A DNA stretch of 31,240 nt from a virus (IMGVR_UViG_3300025789_000108:1-31240); one strand, 5' to 3'. Shown: positions 1 to 8,358, counted from the first letter of the stretch. Notes: a model not told the origin generated them from the sequence alone. Made by a program: numbers and translations.

Positions 1-635
1 AAAGTCGTTGTTCCTGACCCTGTTTGGTAAGGTAAAGAACCATTTGCACCACCAGCAATGTTAGTTGAACTTGCTGCCAAAGTTGCAGTTGAGGCATTTC
101 CTGTCAAAGCACCTACAAAAGTGGTTGCAGTTACAGTCCCACTTGATGGGTTATAGGTTAATTTTGATGAGCTAACGTATTCTTGGGTAATGACACCAGT
201 ATTTACGTCTGTAAAGGTCAAATAACGAGTTGCATTGGTGCTTGTATCGTTAACAACAGACAAATTAGCACCAGATGTGCTCCAAGATGTGTTTGTACCA
301 TCTGTAGTTAGGTATTTACCTGCGTGAGTTGCTTGGCTAGGTAAAAGGTTGTTGATCGCACCAGTAGCAGTTGTAGCTCCTGTGCCACCATTTGAGACTG
401 AAAGCGTACCTCCAAGGGTAATTGTGCCACTTGAGACAATTGGGCCTCCAGTTGTGGTCAAACCAGTCGTACCACCTGAGACATCAACGCTAGACACACC
501 ACCAGCAGCACTCGTAAATGGCAGACCAGCAGGGCCAATGAACGTGATAAACGCTAAAGTTGTTGGGTCGTATAATGCCTGAACAGGCAATATATTAGTG
601 GTAACTGTGTTGGAGACGTTATTGCTTGCAGTCAT
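1..635 (-). CDS. Tail fibre / receptor-binding protein, N-terminal part (runs off the left edge)
   Basis: An open frame starts at ATG 635 and reads 211 codons to the window edge without a stop, so only the N-terminal part is present. The protein is rich in Gly, Thr, Ser, Val and Asn. It contains the run SVSNGGTGATTATGAINNLL (about residues 73-92), a linker motif common in phage tail-fibre shafts, followed by GKYLTTDGTNTSW. This is known fibre-type sequence, so a role in adsorption is likely; the receptor-binding end is outside the window. It lies downstream of the coat-region genes, separated from them by a strong terminator at 652-672, so it probably has its own promoter or depends on read-through. 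Confidence 0.75.
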   Translation of the reverse strand, partial: MTASNNVSNTVTTNILPVQALYDPTTLAFITFIGPAGLPFTSAAGGVSSVDVSGGTTGLTTTGGPIVSSGTITLGGTLSVSNGGTGATTATGAINNLLPSQATHAGKYLTTDGTNTSWSTSGANLSVVNDTSTNATRYLTFTDVNTGVITQEYVSSSKLTYNPSSGTVTATTFVGALTGNASTATLAASSTNIAGGANGSLPYQTGSGTTT

Positions 636-651
636 GTTGAACCCTAAGAAA

Positions 652-672
652 AAGGGGGAATTTCACCCCCTT
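652..672 (-). terminator. Rho-independent terminator after the head gene block
   Basis: The arms AAGGGGG and CCCCCTT (652-658 and 666-672) form a 7-bp stem with a 7-nt loop. Read on the minus strand the stem is followed by TTTCTT. It begins 4 nt after the stop codon of the gene at 676-1017 and precedes the fibre gene at 635. Confidence 0.8.
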
Positions 673-675
673 AGA

Positions 676-1017
676 TCAAGTTTGATCGGACATCGGTGTT
701 ACATACAAGGTGCTTGTACCTGTACCGATTGTTGTAACTGAAAATGAATTGGGAGGAACTGCCACCACCATTGGTGATGTCATTGCAACCCCAAGCACAA
801 AGCTATTGCTAGGCGTTCCTGCCACAGGCAACACCGCTGCGGGTGCGCTTGTAGGCGTGATCGTCACGGCAATAACGTTATTACTTGTATTCAAAAATCC
901 AGCATAGTTGATCTGGTCATTACCGTTAGGAGTGATCGTAACTGCAGTTGAAGATGCAGTAGTCACACTAATAGCAGTAGTAGGGCCAGCAATTCTAAAT
1001 ACTGATGTATTTGACAT
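676..1017 (-). CDS. Small Thr/Ser/Val-rich phage protein, possible head decoration or minor virion protein
   Basis: This 113-residue protein has no signal peptide or membrane segment. It is made of short beta-prone runs rich in Thr, Val, Ser and Pro. It is the last of three similar small genes (1434-1874, 1020-1343, 676-1017) after the coat gene, and its start lies 2 nt after the stop of the gene before it. Small beta-rich proteins next to a coat gene are often decoration or head-tail joining proteins, but no family motif identifies it. The function is inferred from position only. Confidence 0.6.
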   Translation of the reverse strand: MSNTSVFRIAGPTTAISVTTASSTAVTITPNGNDQINYAGFLNTSNNVIAVTITPTSAPAAVLPVAGTPSNSFVLGVAMTSPMVVAVPPNSFSVTTIGTGTSTLYVTPMSDQT

Positions 1018-1019
1018 TT

Positions 1020-1343
1020 TTAGACCACGTTAACAGGCAAAGGATTATCTTCACAAGATTTAACGCCAACCAACAGAGTGGCAGCAGCTTGAACCACTTG
1101 TGCTCCTGTCAAGTTCATCAAACGAACAGTAATTTGATTGTCTGCGTTTGTATAAGCATTGCCAATACCAACACCTACAGTCATTGCTGCGTCAACTTGA
1201 ACTTGAATCATGTCCGTGGCTTTAACACCAGGGCAAGCAATCGTAACTTCTGTGGTTGTAGTAGAAAAGGTTGTGGCGGGTAATGTTAATTGGCAAATTG
1301 TATGCGCTATAACATTTCCACGACAAATGGTAGTTTTTGACAT
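1020..1343 (-). CDS. Small conserved-looking phage protein downstream of the coat gene, function unknown
   Basis: The 107-residue product starts at ATG 1343 with AAAGGA about 6 nt upstream. It is rich in Thr, Val and Ala, with four Cys residues spread along the chain, and looks like an all-beta globular protein without membrane segments. It sits between two terminators (1385-1411 upstream, 652-672 downstream) with the gene at 676-1017, so these two genes may form a separately dosed unit. A minus-strand TACAAT at about 1368-1373 could be a -10 box, but I see no convincing -35. A virion role is inferred only from the neighbourhood. Confidence 0.6.
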   Translation of the reverse strand: MSKTTICRGNVIAHTICQLTLPATTFSTTTTEVTIACPGVKATDMIQVQVDAAMTVGVGIGNAYTNADNQITVRLMNLTGAQVVQAAATLLVGVKSCEDNPLPVNVV

Positions 1344-1384
1344 GGTTATTCCTTTAAAGAATGATTTATTGTATCTTAAAAGCG

Positions 1385-1411
1385 AAAAAAGCCACCCCTT
1401 TTGAGGATGGC
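1385..1411 (-). terminator. Rho-independent terminator between post-coat genes
   Basis: GCCATCC and GGGTGGC on the minus strand (1411-1405 and 1397-1391) form a 7-bp stem with one G-T pair and a 7-nt loop, followed by TTTTTT (1390-1385). It lies 23 nt after the stop of the gene at 1434-1874 and before the gene at 1343. Confidence 0.75.
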
Positions 1412-1433
1412 CTTTTCCTTATTTACTCACAAA

Positions 1434-1874
1434 TTAAGGTAAAAATGTGAGGTCATAGCCATAAACAAATACGTCACAAGTCGCTGCAATCGTAGTTCCA
1501 ACATTAACGTACATATTGGAGAAGCTAGAAATAGCGGTGTTTGCATTTGTTGCGCTAGAGATTGTCACATAAGGGCCACCTGTGTTGCCAGTTAAAGCAG
1601 CGGTAGTCAATACGGTCGAACCTGTTGCACCTGTATTTGTGTAAACGCCAACAGTAGCAGTAGCAATAGTGGTTGTGTTACCACTAGAGTTCAAGCCATT
1701 GGTGATGATTACGCTAACTGGTACAAATTTGCTAACGTCAATAACTGTCATAGCGGTATCACCGGCTTGTGACAAGTTAACGGATTGTGCAGATGCAATC
1801 AAACGCAACGCTTGGTTTGTGGCCAAGTTTTGTGGGTGATTGCTTACTGTGGTTGCGGGTCCTGGATTTGCCAT
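1434..1874 (-). CDS. Small virion-type protein directly downstream of the coat gene
   Basis: The 146-residue protein starts at ATG 1874 with AAGGAGA 8 nt upstream. It begins MANPGPATTVSNHPQNLA and is rich in Thr, Ala, Val and Asn, with the look of a beta-rich domain. It follows the coat stop (1893) by 18 nt and is clearly co-transcribed with scaffold and coat. The terminator at 1385-1411 follows it, so it shares the high expression expected of the coat gene, as a capsid decoration protein would. That role is inferred from position; I do not recognise a named family. Confidence 0.65.
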   Translation of the reverse strand: MANPGPATTVSNHPQNLATNQALRLIASAQSVNLSQAGDTAMTVIDVSKFVPVSVIITNGLNSSGNTTTIATATVGVYTNTGATGSTVLTTAALTGNTGGPYVTISSATNANTAISSFSNMYVNVGTTIAATCDVFVYGYDLTFLP

Positions 1875-1892
1875 AATTTAATCTCCTTAATG

Positions 1893-3146
1893 TTAAGCTG
1901 CAACGCGGCAAGCGAGTTCTGGATAAAGTGGAGCCCACCCGTACAAGACATCCAAACGAGTCGGAATGGAGTCATTGTTGATGGTGTACTGACGCACAAC
2001 ACGCATTGACAAACCAATTTCCTTGTCGCTTGCACGACCAGCAAAGTGGACACCCTCCGGCAACTCAAGATCCGCTACGGCAAGCGTAAATGCGTTACGG
2101 TGCATGATAATGTTTTGTGGAGAGTACACAGAGTTGGAAGACACACCGATTTGGTAAGGTGTTACTGCAACGCCTGATGTGGGAGAAGCAGTTACGTTTT
2201 GGAACTGTCCACCGTAGATCAAAGCGGGGCTAACTGTCACGCTTGTGTTTCCGTTAGTCAACGCAACTGCTGATTTAACAACAAAGTTACGCAACTTGTT
2301 AGAACCATACGCTTGACGGTTTTGGGGGTTAACTGCGTACACACCAGCAAAATTGATAACGTCACCAGGGTTCAATGTACCTGTTGCAGTTGCAGTAATG
2401 TTGATGGTAGAAGTTTGCGCCCAACCTGATGCGAGACCTTGGTTAGAGCCATTAACGGTGATAGAACCAGCAGTAGAACCTGTCCAGAATCCAAAACCTT
2501 GGGCTACAACGTTTTGATCGAGACGCCAGTTCATGCCGCCGCTGTCTCGGCCCATGAGGCCTTTGCGGTATTGCTCACCAATCGCTTCTTGAGGAACAAA
2601 CAATCCTTTGAGTGAATCAACGATTGTTGCAGAAGTGAAAGGCTCAACGATACATGATCTACGTCCGTCACGAGGAGCACCTTCAGAGTCCAAATACGCT
2701 TGACCAGTCAAGTATGTAATCAAACCTGTGGGAGGTGTGCCAGGTGTACCAACGATGTTGGCGGTGTTCAGATTAGCCATGACCAAACCGTCACGGTCAA
2801 TCTTGTTGGCGATAGCTGCAACTGCGGGCTTAAGCACACGGTCGCTGAACATATCGAGAGACAAAGCCAAGTCTTGCGTGGTGAATTGAGTGTCAACGTG
2901 GAATTGAGTGCTCAAAGTCACAGGAACGCTAGTCTCGTTGAAGTCTTCAACGTTCAAAGCTGGGCCAGTTGTACCAATGAAACGGCCTGGTCTACGAACG
3001 TTAACTGTGTTACCGATCTTAGCGCCAACAACCGCAAACTGGTCATCGTAGTTTCTGTCGACCTCTGATGTGAAGGTCAACTCATTTTCCAAGACCATCA
3101 ACGCTTCATTGGTGATCTTGGATATGGTAAGCAGATTATTTGCCAT
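1893..3146 (-). CDS. Major capsid (coat) protein, P22 gp5-like family
   Basis: The 417-residue protein matches the style and size of the P22 coat family (P22 gp5 is 430 aa). The N-terminus has the typical run MANNLLTISKITNEALMVLE, then SEVDRNYDDQF, IGNTVNVRRPGRF (about 45-57) and the region around FHVDTQFTTQDLALSLDMFSD (about 82-102). The C-terminal half includes the conserved MHRNAFTLAVADLELPEGV stretch and ends with the LDVLYGWAPLYPELACRVAA type tail. It should form the HK97-fold icosahedral shell with the scaffold at 3175-4044. The start ATG 3146 has AAAGGA about 10 nt upstream. It sits in the usual order portal, scaffold, coat. Confidence 0.93.
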   Translation of the reverse strand: MANNLLTISKITNEALMVLENELTFTSEVDRNYDDQFAVVGAKIGNTVNVRRPGRFIGTTGPALNVEDFNETSVPVTLSTQFHVDTQFTTQDLALSLDMFSDRVLKPAVAAIANKIDRDGLVMANLNTANIVGTPGTPPTGLITYLTGQAYLDSEGAPRDGRRSCIVEPFTSATIVDSLKGLFVPQEAIGEQYRKGLMGRDSGGMNWRLDQNVVAQGFGFWTGSTAGSITVNGSNQGLASGWAQTSTINITATATGTLNPGDVINFAGVYAVNPQNRQAYGSNKLRNFVVKSAVALTNGNTSVTVSPALIYGGQFQNVTASPTSGVAVTPYQIGVSSNSVYSPQNIIMHRNAFTLAVADLELPEGVHFAGRASDKEIGLSMRVVRQYTINNDSIPTRLDVLYGWAPLYPELACRVAA

Positions 3147-3174
3147 GATTTATATCCTTTAAAAGAAAAAAGTT

Positions 3175-4044
3175 TTACCTAATCTTCTTAGCCTGTCTTT
3201 GTTCTTTCCATTGCTGATAAGTACCATGAAACTCACCATTGGAGTCCACATTGGTATCTGTAGCAGCACTAGAAGCACGAATAGGGCTAATCGGTTTCGG
3301 TGCGTTTGATTTCACAACAGGTTTCACTTCTTCTTGAGGAGCTTTTTCTAGCCTTGCCTCTAACTTCCCAATCTCTCGTAAAGCGCCTAGCGTTGACATC
3401 TTGCCTAGCTTTTCAGCTATTTCAGGATTTTCTGCTAAGTGGTATAGGATTCTTGGGCCTACATCACTCTCGAAAATCGCATCTCTAACTTGGTCGCTCA
3501 CAACAACCTCGCTAGATGCAATCATGTCATCGTAATCAGGCAACTCGGCTTTGATCTCTGCTTGGCGTTTGTTCCATGCCTCAAATGTTTTGGCACGTTC
3601 CTCCGCTTGCCTTCTCTCTACCTCTTGCTGGTCACGTTGCTTTAACGCTTTCTCGGTTGAAAACTCAGCTAGAGCCTTTGCATACTCAAATGCGTCCTGA
3701 AACTGGTCAGGCCTTGGCTCCTCATCAAGATTAGGCTTTGGCGAAATCTTGGCCTCAAGTTCTCTTAACCTAGTTTCCAACTCACTAGCACGTTGACGCT
3801 CTCGTTCAGCTTCTTGACGAGCCATCTCACGTTGCTTTGTTATGTCAGAAAACCTCTTTTCAAGTTTATTGGGCTTCGGTTCTTCTGTTGGTTTTGGTTC
3901 TTCTAACGCTTCAGGTTCACTCTTTGGAGGTTCTGTAGGTTCTGCAGCTTCTACAGGTGTCTCGTTAGCTAAACCTAACTTTTGTGCGTAAAAATCACCA
4001 GAATTTTCACTTGTGAGCACTTGGCTCGCTTCTTTATCAGACAT
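3175..4044 (-). CDS. Scaffolding protein
   Basis: The 289-residue, highly charged protein directs procapsid assembly. It has a Glu/Pro/Lys-rich N-terminal third with repeated EP/PKP units, then a long coiled-coil region (about 65-160) full of Arg, Glu, Gln and Ala heptads. A C-terminal globular part includes PISPIRASSAATDTN and a basic tail (QWKEQRQAKKIR), as expected for a coat-binding helix-turn-helix. I chose ATG 4044 because TTGAGGA lies 6 nt before it; the longer frame would need the TTG inside that Shine-Dalgarno. It lies between portal and coat, behind its own promoter and 5' hairpin. Confidence 0.85.
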   Translation of the reverse strand: MSDKEASQVLTSENSGDFYAQKLGLANETPVEAAEPTEPPKSEPEALEEPKPTEEPKPNKLEKRFSDITKQREMARQEAERERQRASELETRLRELEAKISPKPNLDEEPRPDQFQDAFEYAKALAEFSTEKALKQRDQQEVERRQAEERAKTFEAWNKRQAEIKAELPDYDDMIASSEVVVSDQVRDAIFESDVGPRILYHLAENPEIAEKLGKMSTLGALREIGKLEARLEKAPQEEVKPVVKSNAPKPISPIRASSAATDTNVDSNGEFHGTYQQWKEQRQAKKIR

Positions 4045-4060
4045 GAGTTTCCTCAAGAAT

Positions 4061-4084
4061 TTACCCTATGAACCTCATAGGTAA
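4061..4084 (-). promoter_or_regulatory. 5' leader stem-loop of the scaffold-coat mRNA
   Basis: The arms TTACCCTATGA and TCATAGGTAA (4061-4071 and 4075-4084) pair over 10 bp with one bulged base and a 3-nt loop. No U-run follows on the minus strand; the scaffold Shine-Dalgarno does. The predicted transcription start of the promoter at 4094-4122 lies at about 4087, so this stem would sit at the very 5' end of the capsid mRNA. That is the arrangement of an mRNA-stabilising 5' hairpin. On the plus strand it is followed by T-rich sequence, but no plus-strand gene precedes it. Confidence 0.55.
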
Positions 4085-4093
4085 GGTTTTGTG

Positions 4094-4122
4094 TTTTTAA
4101 CACGAAATGCTTATTTTGTCAA
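4094..4122 (-). promoter_or_regulatory. Sigma70-like promoter for scaffold and coat genes
   Basis: On the minus strand a perfect -35 box TTGACA (4122-4117) is followed by a 17-nt spacer and a -10 box TAAAAA (4099-4094, 4 of 6 matches). The -35 box overlaps the stop codon of the gene at 4119-4448. It would add transcription of scaffold, coat and the first small downstream gene, which are needed in large amounts. Confidence 0.55.
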
Positions 4123-4448
4123 TCATTAGGTTTTGTGTAATCCCATGCTTCAGTTACATGATTTCTCATGTCACCCATTCTTTCGTTATATTTTTTATTT
4201 TTTTGTTTTTCGTTTAATCCAGTAAAAGTTTTAATTTGATTTGCAATCCCGCTTGCGTGTTCTTTAATATGGGGTTCATTCACCTTTACAAATTCAAAAT
4301 AATCTTTATGTGGATTAAGTTTTTCTTTATATTTACTGTAAAAATCATTAGATGGGCTAATCTTTCGTTTTTCTTTTAATTGACCACGTTTTTCCATTGT
4401 TTCACGATCAAATTCTTTTTTGTTTTCGCTTGTTACTGTTGGCATCAT
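4119..4448 (-). CDS. Small basic protein of unknown function between portal and scaffold
   Basis: The 109-residue protein is very rich in Lys, Glu and Asn, with no Cys and no membrane segment. I do not recognise a family. Its ATG at 4448 overlaps the portal stop in an ATGA junction, so it is translationally coupled to the portal. The stretch is clearly more AT-rich than the flanking portal and scaffold genes, with runs such as TTTTTTATTTTTTTG. This suggests it was acquired separately. An accessory head or packaging role is possible from position, but there is no direct support. Confidence 0.65.
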   Translation of the reverse strand: MMPTVTSENKKEFDRETMEKRGQLKEKRKISPSNDFYSKYKEKLNPHKDYFEFVKVNEPHIKEHASGIANQIKTFTGLNEKQKNKKYNERMGDMRNHVTEAWDYTKPND

Positions 4449-6535
4449 TGAACTCCTGGTTGTAAACCTTGCACTGACTCATTTGCATACCTATATTGTT
4501 CAGCATTTCGAGCAGCAATTTCTTTTTCAAGCCTAGATGTATCCATGTGATGAACTAAAAGCTCCATAATAGACTCAATTTCTGTCTTGTTTTGGCTAGT
4601 GACTGCTTTCATGTTCACATCGTGTACACGAGCTTCAAGCATAGATTCTGTGTTGTGCGCTTTGGCAGTCTGACGCATGAGTTCACGCTTGGTTTCTGCC
4701 TCTTGCTTGACGCTCTCAATGTCTTGACGTTGCTTAATGACCATTTGCAACTGTTGAATTTGTTGTTGCATGGCTTGAGCTTGTTGTTGAGACTGAGCCA
4801 ACTTCATCTGAACTTGTGGGGGAATCGCAGATTTATCGTCAATGTTAGCCAAGGGGTTGTTGACTGCCAAACGATCTGCGATGACTTGAGCACCTGGGAA
4901 GTCCATATTGCGAATGAATAGGTCACCAGCGACTTGCATGAGTTGTGGGTCTGCGCTAAACAAAGGCATCATGGCTTGAACTGCCTCTTGACGCTTGGAG
5001 TTGTACCCTGGGCCTGTGTCCATCACCACATCATATTCACCAACTGTTACGTCATTCAGTATCTTATTGATGCCAAACTCGTCAGTTCCAGGCGTATTGA
5101 GGGTCACCAAGTCAGGCTTACCATCGTCACCAATGATACGCATTACACGCTCTGTGTCGTAAATCTTAGGCACTAAATCTAAGATGATTTTGCCAATGTG
5201 ACGAATAGAACGAGTTAAATTGTCGTAAAAGTGGTAATTAGATAGGTCAACTTGTTGTTGTTGACCGTTTAAAGCCTTGCCTGAGATATTACCTTGGGGC
5301 AGTTGGTTAGGATCAACAATGCCAATAACTGCTTGCAAGTCCATAGAAACTTGGGCAGAGGCAGTCATAATGCCCGCAGGAGGCGCTTCAGGTTGGATGC
5401 GAGTAGGAACAGGAGCTGGTCTGCCCTCGATGTCCACTTGCTTATATCTGAGCACAGGCGCAGATTTAACGTTTGCTTGTGCCCACTCGTTCTCATGGCC
5501 CTCGTCTTGACCTTCCGCCAACAACCACTTAGGCTTGGGCGCTAAAGCCACAGATTCTGTCATGGATGTTTGCCAAAAGTTGTACATCCTTTGTGGGTCT
5601 TTAGCCTGGCGCACCAAACCAAACTTCTTGCGCTTGTTCTCAACAATCAATTGGTGACCGTAAACAGGAACGATAGGGATATAACGACCTGCCCACACGC
5701 CTTCTTCTAAGATTTGCATCCCTGTGAGCTTTGCCCAACGGATTTCCTTTTTGACCGTGTCCCTTTGGTCAATGATTAAATTTGGGTCACCTTTATACAA
5801 GTCTTTGTATATTTTTGACCCATCTGCCAAAAGCAATAACTTGGTTTTTGTGCGTACTGTATAGAAGTATTCTGCGATGCGAATATCTTCTTTCATCACC
5901 CATTCTGCATTTGTGTCCCCAGCTCCCCTTTGGTTGAACTGAACACCCTCGTCTGCGTCAGGGTACATATCCTTAAATTGCTTCTTAGAAATAACCTCAG
6001 TAATTAGAACTTTCTCTGCGTCTGAACCGTCAGGCAATATGGAATTAGGATCAAAATAAACCGTAAATGGGTTCATGATCGACTTGATGAAGATTTCTTG
6101 GTCAAAAGAATCCTCTCTCACATAGTCTGTATTGACCCTAATAAAGCCCCAACCCATGCGAACTGCGTAGTCTGCAGCGTTATCATAGGCTTGGTCTGCG
6201 TCTGAGTTGACCTCGATGTGCCTACAAATGCCTGTCAAGATGTCTGCCATCTTCTCATCAGATTCATTGTTTACACCATGAACCTTGATGCGTGGGCGTT
6301 GTTGGCGTATGTTGTTAGTAACCTGTCGACAATATGCGTCTATCTTGTTAATAGTTAGGCATGGGCGTGACTCTAAAGTGCGTGAGTTTTGAATTTCAAC
6401 AGGCCATTGGTCACCAGCGCTAAATCTAAGGTCTTCTAGCGCCTCAGTACGGTTCATCATATCTGCCTCTACACATAAGTGCAAAAAGGCTTGTGCGTCT
6501 GCTATTAAGTCGCTAGATTCAAGATCATCTACCAT
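4445..6535 (-). CDS. Portal protein, P22 gp1-like
   Basis: The 696-residue protein (P22 portal is 725 aa) should form the dodecameric ring through which DNA enters and leaves the capsid. Typical features are the N-terminal helical region with LRFSAGDQWP, the CLTINKIDAYCRQVTNNIRQ stretch, IKVHGVNNESDEKMADI and the DAYDYAVRMGWGF-like segment (here YDNAADYAVRMGWGFIRVNT). A long C-terminal Gln/Met-rich helical barrel region (about 575-660) matches the crown/barrel of P22-type portals. I chose ATG 6535 because the longer frame needs a TTG start inside the terminase gene. It follows the large terminase directly. Confidence 0.9.
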   Translation of the reverse strand: MVDDLESSDLIADAQAFLHLCVEADMMNRTEALEDLRFSAGDQWPVEIQNSRTLESRPCLTINKIDAYCRQVTNNIRQQRPRIKVHGVNNESDEKMADILTGICRHIEVNSDADQAYDNAADYAVRMGWGFIRVNTDYVREDSFDQEIFIKSIMNPFTVYFDPNSILPDGSDAEKVLITEVISKKQFKDMYPDADEGVQFNQRGAGDTNAEWVMKEDIRIAEYFYTVRTKTKLLLLADGSKIYKDLYKGDPNLIIDQRDTVKKEIRWAKLTGMQILEEGVWAGRYIPIVPVYGHQLIVENKRKKFGLVRQAKDPQRMYNFWQTSMTESVALAPKPKWLLAEGQDEGHENEWAQANVKSAPVLRYKQVDIEGRPAPVPTRIQPEAPPAGIMTASAQVSMDLQAVIGIVDPNQLPQGNISGKALNGQQQQVDLSNYHFYDNLTRSIRHIGKIILDLVPKIYDTERVMRIIGDDGKPDLVTLNTPGTDEFGINKILNDVTVGEYDVVMDTGPGYNSKRQEAVQAMMPLFSADPQLMQVAGDLFIRNMDFPGAQVIADRLAVNNPLANIDDKSAIPPQVQMKLAQSQQQAQAMQQQIQQLQMVIKQRQDIESVKQEAETKRELMRQTAKAHNTESMLEARVHDVNMKAVTSQNKTEIESIMELLVHHMDTSRLEKEIAARNAEQYRYANESVQGLQPGVQ

Positions 6536-6537
6536 GT

Positions 6538-7818
6538 TTAACCCATCCAAGAAGATTGAATATTTACAGGCGCTTTCTTAACGACTTTTTTAGGTTCGCT
6601 AATCATTAACCCAATGTACCTAAAGGCATCAGCACCATGACTGTAATTGTCATGTAAAGGCGTCTTAGAGAACATCCCAGTATCAGGGTCTACTTCATAG
6701 CGATAATGCCTCAGAGCTTCTAGCCCTTGATGGCAGTTCTCACGATCAAAGTAACAGTTACTGAAAATGGTTCTCGCAGCGTTAATGGAATCCACAATTG
6801 GTACTTTAGGCACTATTCTAGTCTTATAACCTAAATTTCGTACAATTTCTTCAATACTGCGACCATTTCCAGCCAAAGTTTTGTTCTCTGCGTCATGGGG
6901 CAACCACAAAGTATCGTAAATATACCCAAATCCTTGCATCTTGTTGAGGATGCTAGACATGGTTTCTTGGTTGGTCTCAAAGTACCTTATAAGCCTATTT
7001 TCCATGCCTACAAACTGCATGAACCAAATAGCAGTAGCATCGCTCCACCCAAGGTCAAAAATGGCGTGTACAGGCTTTGTAGCGTCATAAGGCACTCTAG
7101 TGATGCGCCCATCTAGCTCTGCAAATTGGATTTCTTTGGCAAAGATAGCGCCATCTACCGTTTGCCTACATAGACCCTCCCAAACCGTGTTATAGGCCTC
7201 TGGGTCTCTAGCTCTTAATGCGTCTTTCTCAAGTCGTAGCGTTTCAGGAAACCAAGGATTGTCAGACCAATTGACCTTGGCAACTACGGAATTTTCAGGC
7301 GCATTGACAATAAAACGTTGATAGGTTTCGTCCGTTTCTAACTCTGGGTTAAACGTGATCCATATTTCAGAATCCTCTTTTCGGATCGTTGGAATCAATA
7401 CGTTCCATGACATTCTTGAAACCGTTTGGGCCTCCTCCACCCAACAAATGTCTATTCCTTCAAATGATTTTACGTTAGCAATGTTATTCTTCAACCCAAC
7501 AAAGGCGAACTCTGTACCATTTTTACCTCGTATAGAATTTTGGGTTATTTCGTAAAACGTTGACAAACCCAATAAGTCAATTTGGTCGCACAGTAGTTTG
7601 TGTACAGAATCCCTAATAGACGTTTGGAACTCACGAGCACACAAGATGCGTAAGGTTGCCATTGCTCCCTTGACCAATAGCGCTTTTGCGACCGAGTGAG
7701 ATTTGCCACCCCCACGACCGCCATAGATCGTGCGATAGCGAGCTTTCTCAGGAACAAATAAACATTGGAGTTTTTGGGGAAACTCTGCCCTACTTATCGC
7801 CTCTTGAATTTCATTCAT
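6538..7818 (-). CDS. Terminase large subunit (packaging ATPase and nuclease)
   Basis: The 426-residue protein has both domains of a PBSX/terminase_3-type TerL. The ATPase domain has Walker A GGRGGGKS (33-40) and Walker B ICWVEEA (124-130, catalytic Glu 128/129), with the coupling motif TFNP (155-158). The C-terminal RNase H-like nuclease shows FDLGWSDATAI (D255, D260), LWLPHDAENK (D309) and HGADAFRY (D397) as likely metal ligands. It docks on the portal (next gene, start 3 nt after its stop) and works with the small subunit encoded just upstream, overlapping by 8 nt. Confidence 0.95.
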   Translation of the reverse strand: MNEIQEAISRAEFPQKLQCLFVPEKARYRTIYGGRGGGKSHSVAKALLVKGAMATLRILCAREFQTSIRDSVHKLLCDQIDLLGLSTFYEITQNSIRGKNGTEFAFVGLKNNIANVKSFEGIDICWVEEAQTVSRMSWNVLIPTIRKEDSEIWITFNPELETDETYQRFIVNAPENSVVAKVNWSDNPWFPETLRLEKDALRARDPEAYNTVWEGLCRQTVDGAIFAKEIQFAELDGRITRVPYDATKPVHAIFDLGWSDATAIWFMQFVGMENRLIRYFETNQETMSSILNKMQGFGYIYDTLWLPHDAENKTLAGNGRSIEEIVRNLGYKTRIVPKVPIVDSINAARTIFSNCYFDRENCHQGLEALRHYRYEVDPDTGMFSKTPLHDNYSHGADAFRYIGLMISEPKKVVKKAPVNIQSSWMG

Positions 7819-8203
7819 TGGGCTTTACAAAACTAACTTGTATGTGTGGAATCAATGGCGCTCCACCTTCACCAGTCAACTCAATCTTAGAGTTATCTCT
7901 ATACTTCTTAGGAAACCTAGCAGCCATCGACCTAGACCACAATGTTGCGTTCAGTTTTGGCCCATCTTTGTGCTCTAACATATACGCTTGAGCTTGATCT
8001 TCCCACCATGCTTGCTCTAATTCCTTAGCTGTGTTTAAGGCTTGCATAAACTGTGGATAAGTATCTCTCCATAAGTATAAAGTTCTAATAGCAAAGCCTA
8101 ATTCTTTGGCTATTTGCTCTACAGACTTACCCATAGCGCCCAACTCCACGACTTTATCGCAGAATGACTCATCGTAATCGGTTGGGCGTCCTCCTGGCAT
8201 CAT
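7811..8203 (-). CDS. Terminase small subunit
   Basis: The 130-residue protein starts MMPGGRPTDYDE, a typical phage TerS opening. A helix-turn-helix follows (about 22-48: KSVEQIAKELGFAIRTLYLW) that should bind the packaging site, then a helical oligomerisation region and a C-terminal tail (IPHIQVSFVKPNE) likely to contact TerL. Its ATG forms an ATGA overlap with the stop of the 52-aa gene upstream, and its end overlaps the TerL start by 8 nt. Confidence 0.88.
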   Translation of the reverse strand: MMPGGRPTDYDESFCDKVVELGAMGKSVEQIAKELGFAIRTLYLWRDTYPQFMQALNTAKELEQAWWEDQAQAYMLEHKDGPKLNATLWSRSMAARFPKKYRDNSKIELTGEGGAPLIPHIQVSFVKPNE

Positions 8204-8358
8204 TCAGCCTTTGGTGCTTCTTGAACTTCAGGCTTGGGGGCTTGAGCTTGTGCTTGGGCAATCATCTTGCCCAATAACTCTTGCATATCACGAATCTTAT
8301 GTTCCATAGATTGAATAACCAAATTCAATTCTTGGGTTGTGTGTGTAAAATTAAACAT
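8200..8358 (-). CDS. 52-aa helical protein upstream of TerS, function unknown
   Basis: The frame starts at ATG 8358 and ends TGA 8202-8200, overlapping the TerS start. The protein opens MFNFTHTTQELNLVIQSMEH and continues as an amphipathic, probably coiled-coil helix with Gln/Ala repeats (IAQAQAQAPKP), then an acidic Pro-rich tail. The start shares one base with the previous stop (TAATG). No known function; an accessory packaging role is only suggested by its place. Confidence 0.65.
   Translation of the reverse strand: MFNFTHTTQELNLVIQSMEHKIRDMQELLGKMIAQAQAQAPKPEVQEAPKAE

Noticed and set aside
2700-3068. 122-codon plus-strand ORF opposite the coat gene
   Set aside because: Cys-rich antisense shadow of a highly conserved coat gene, with no ribosome site and no neighbours on that strand.
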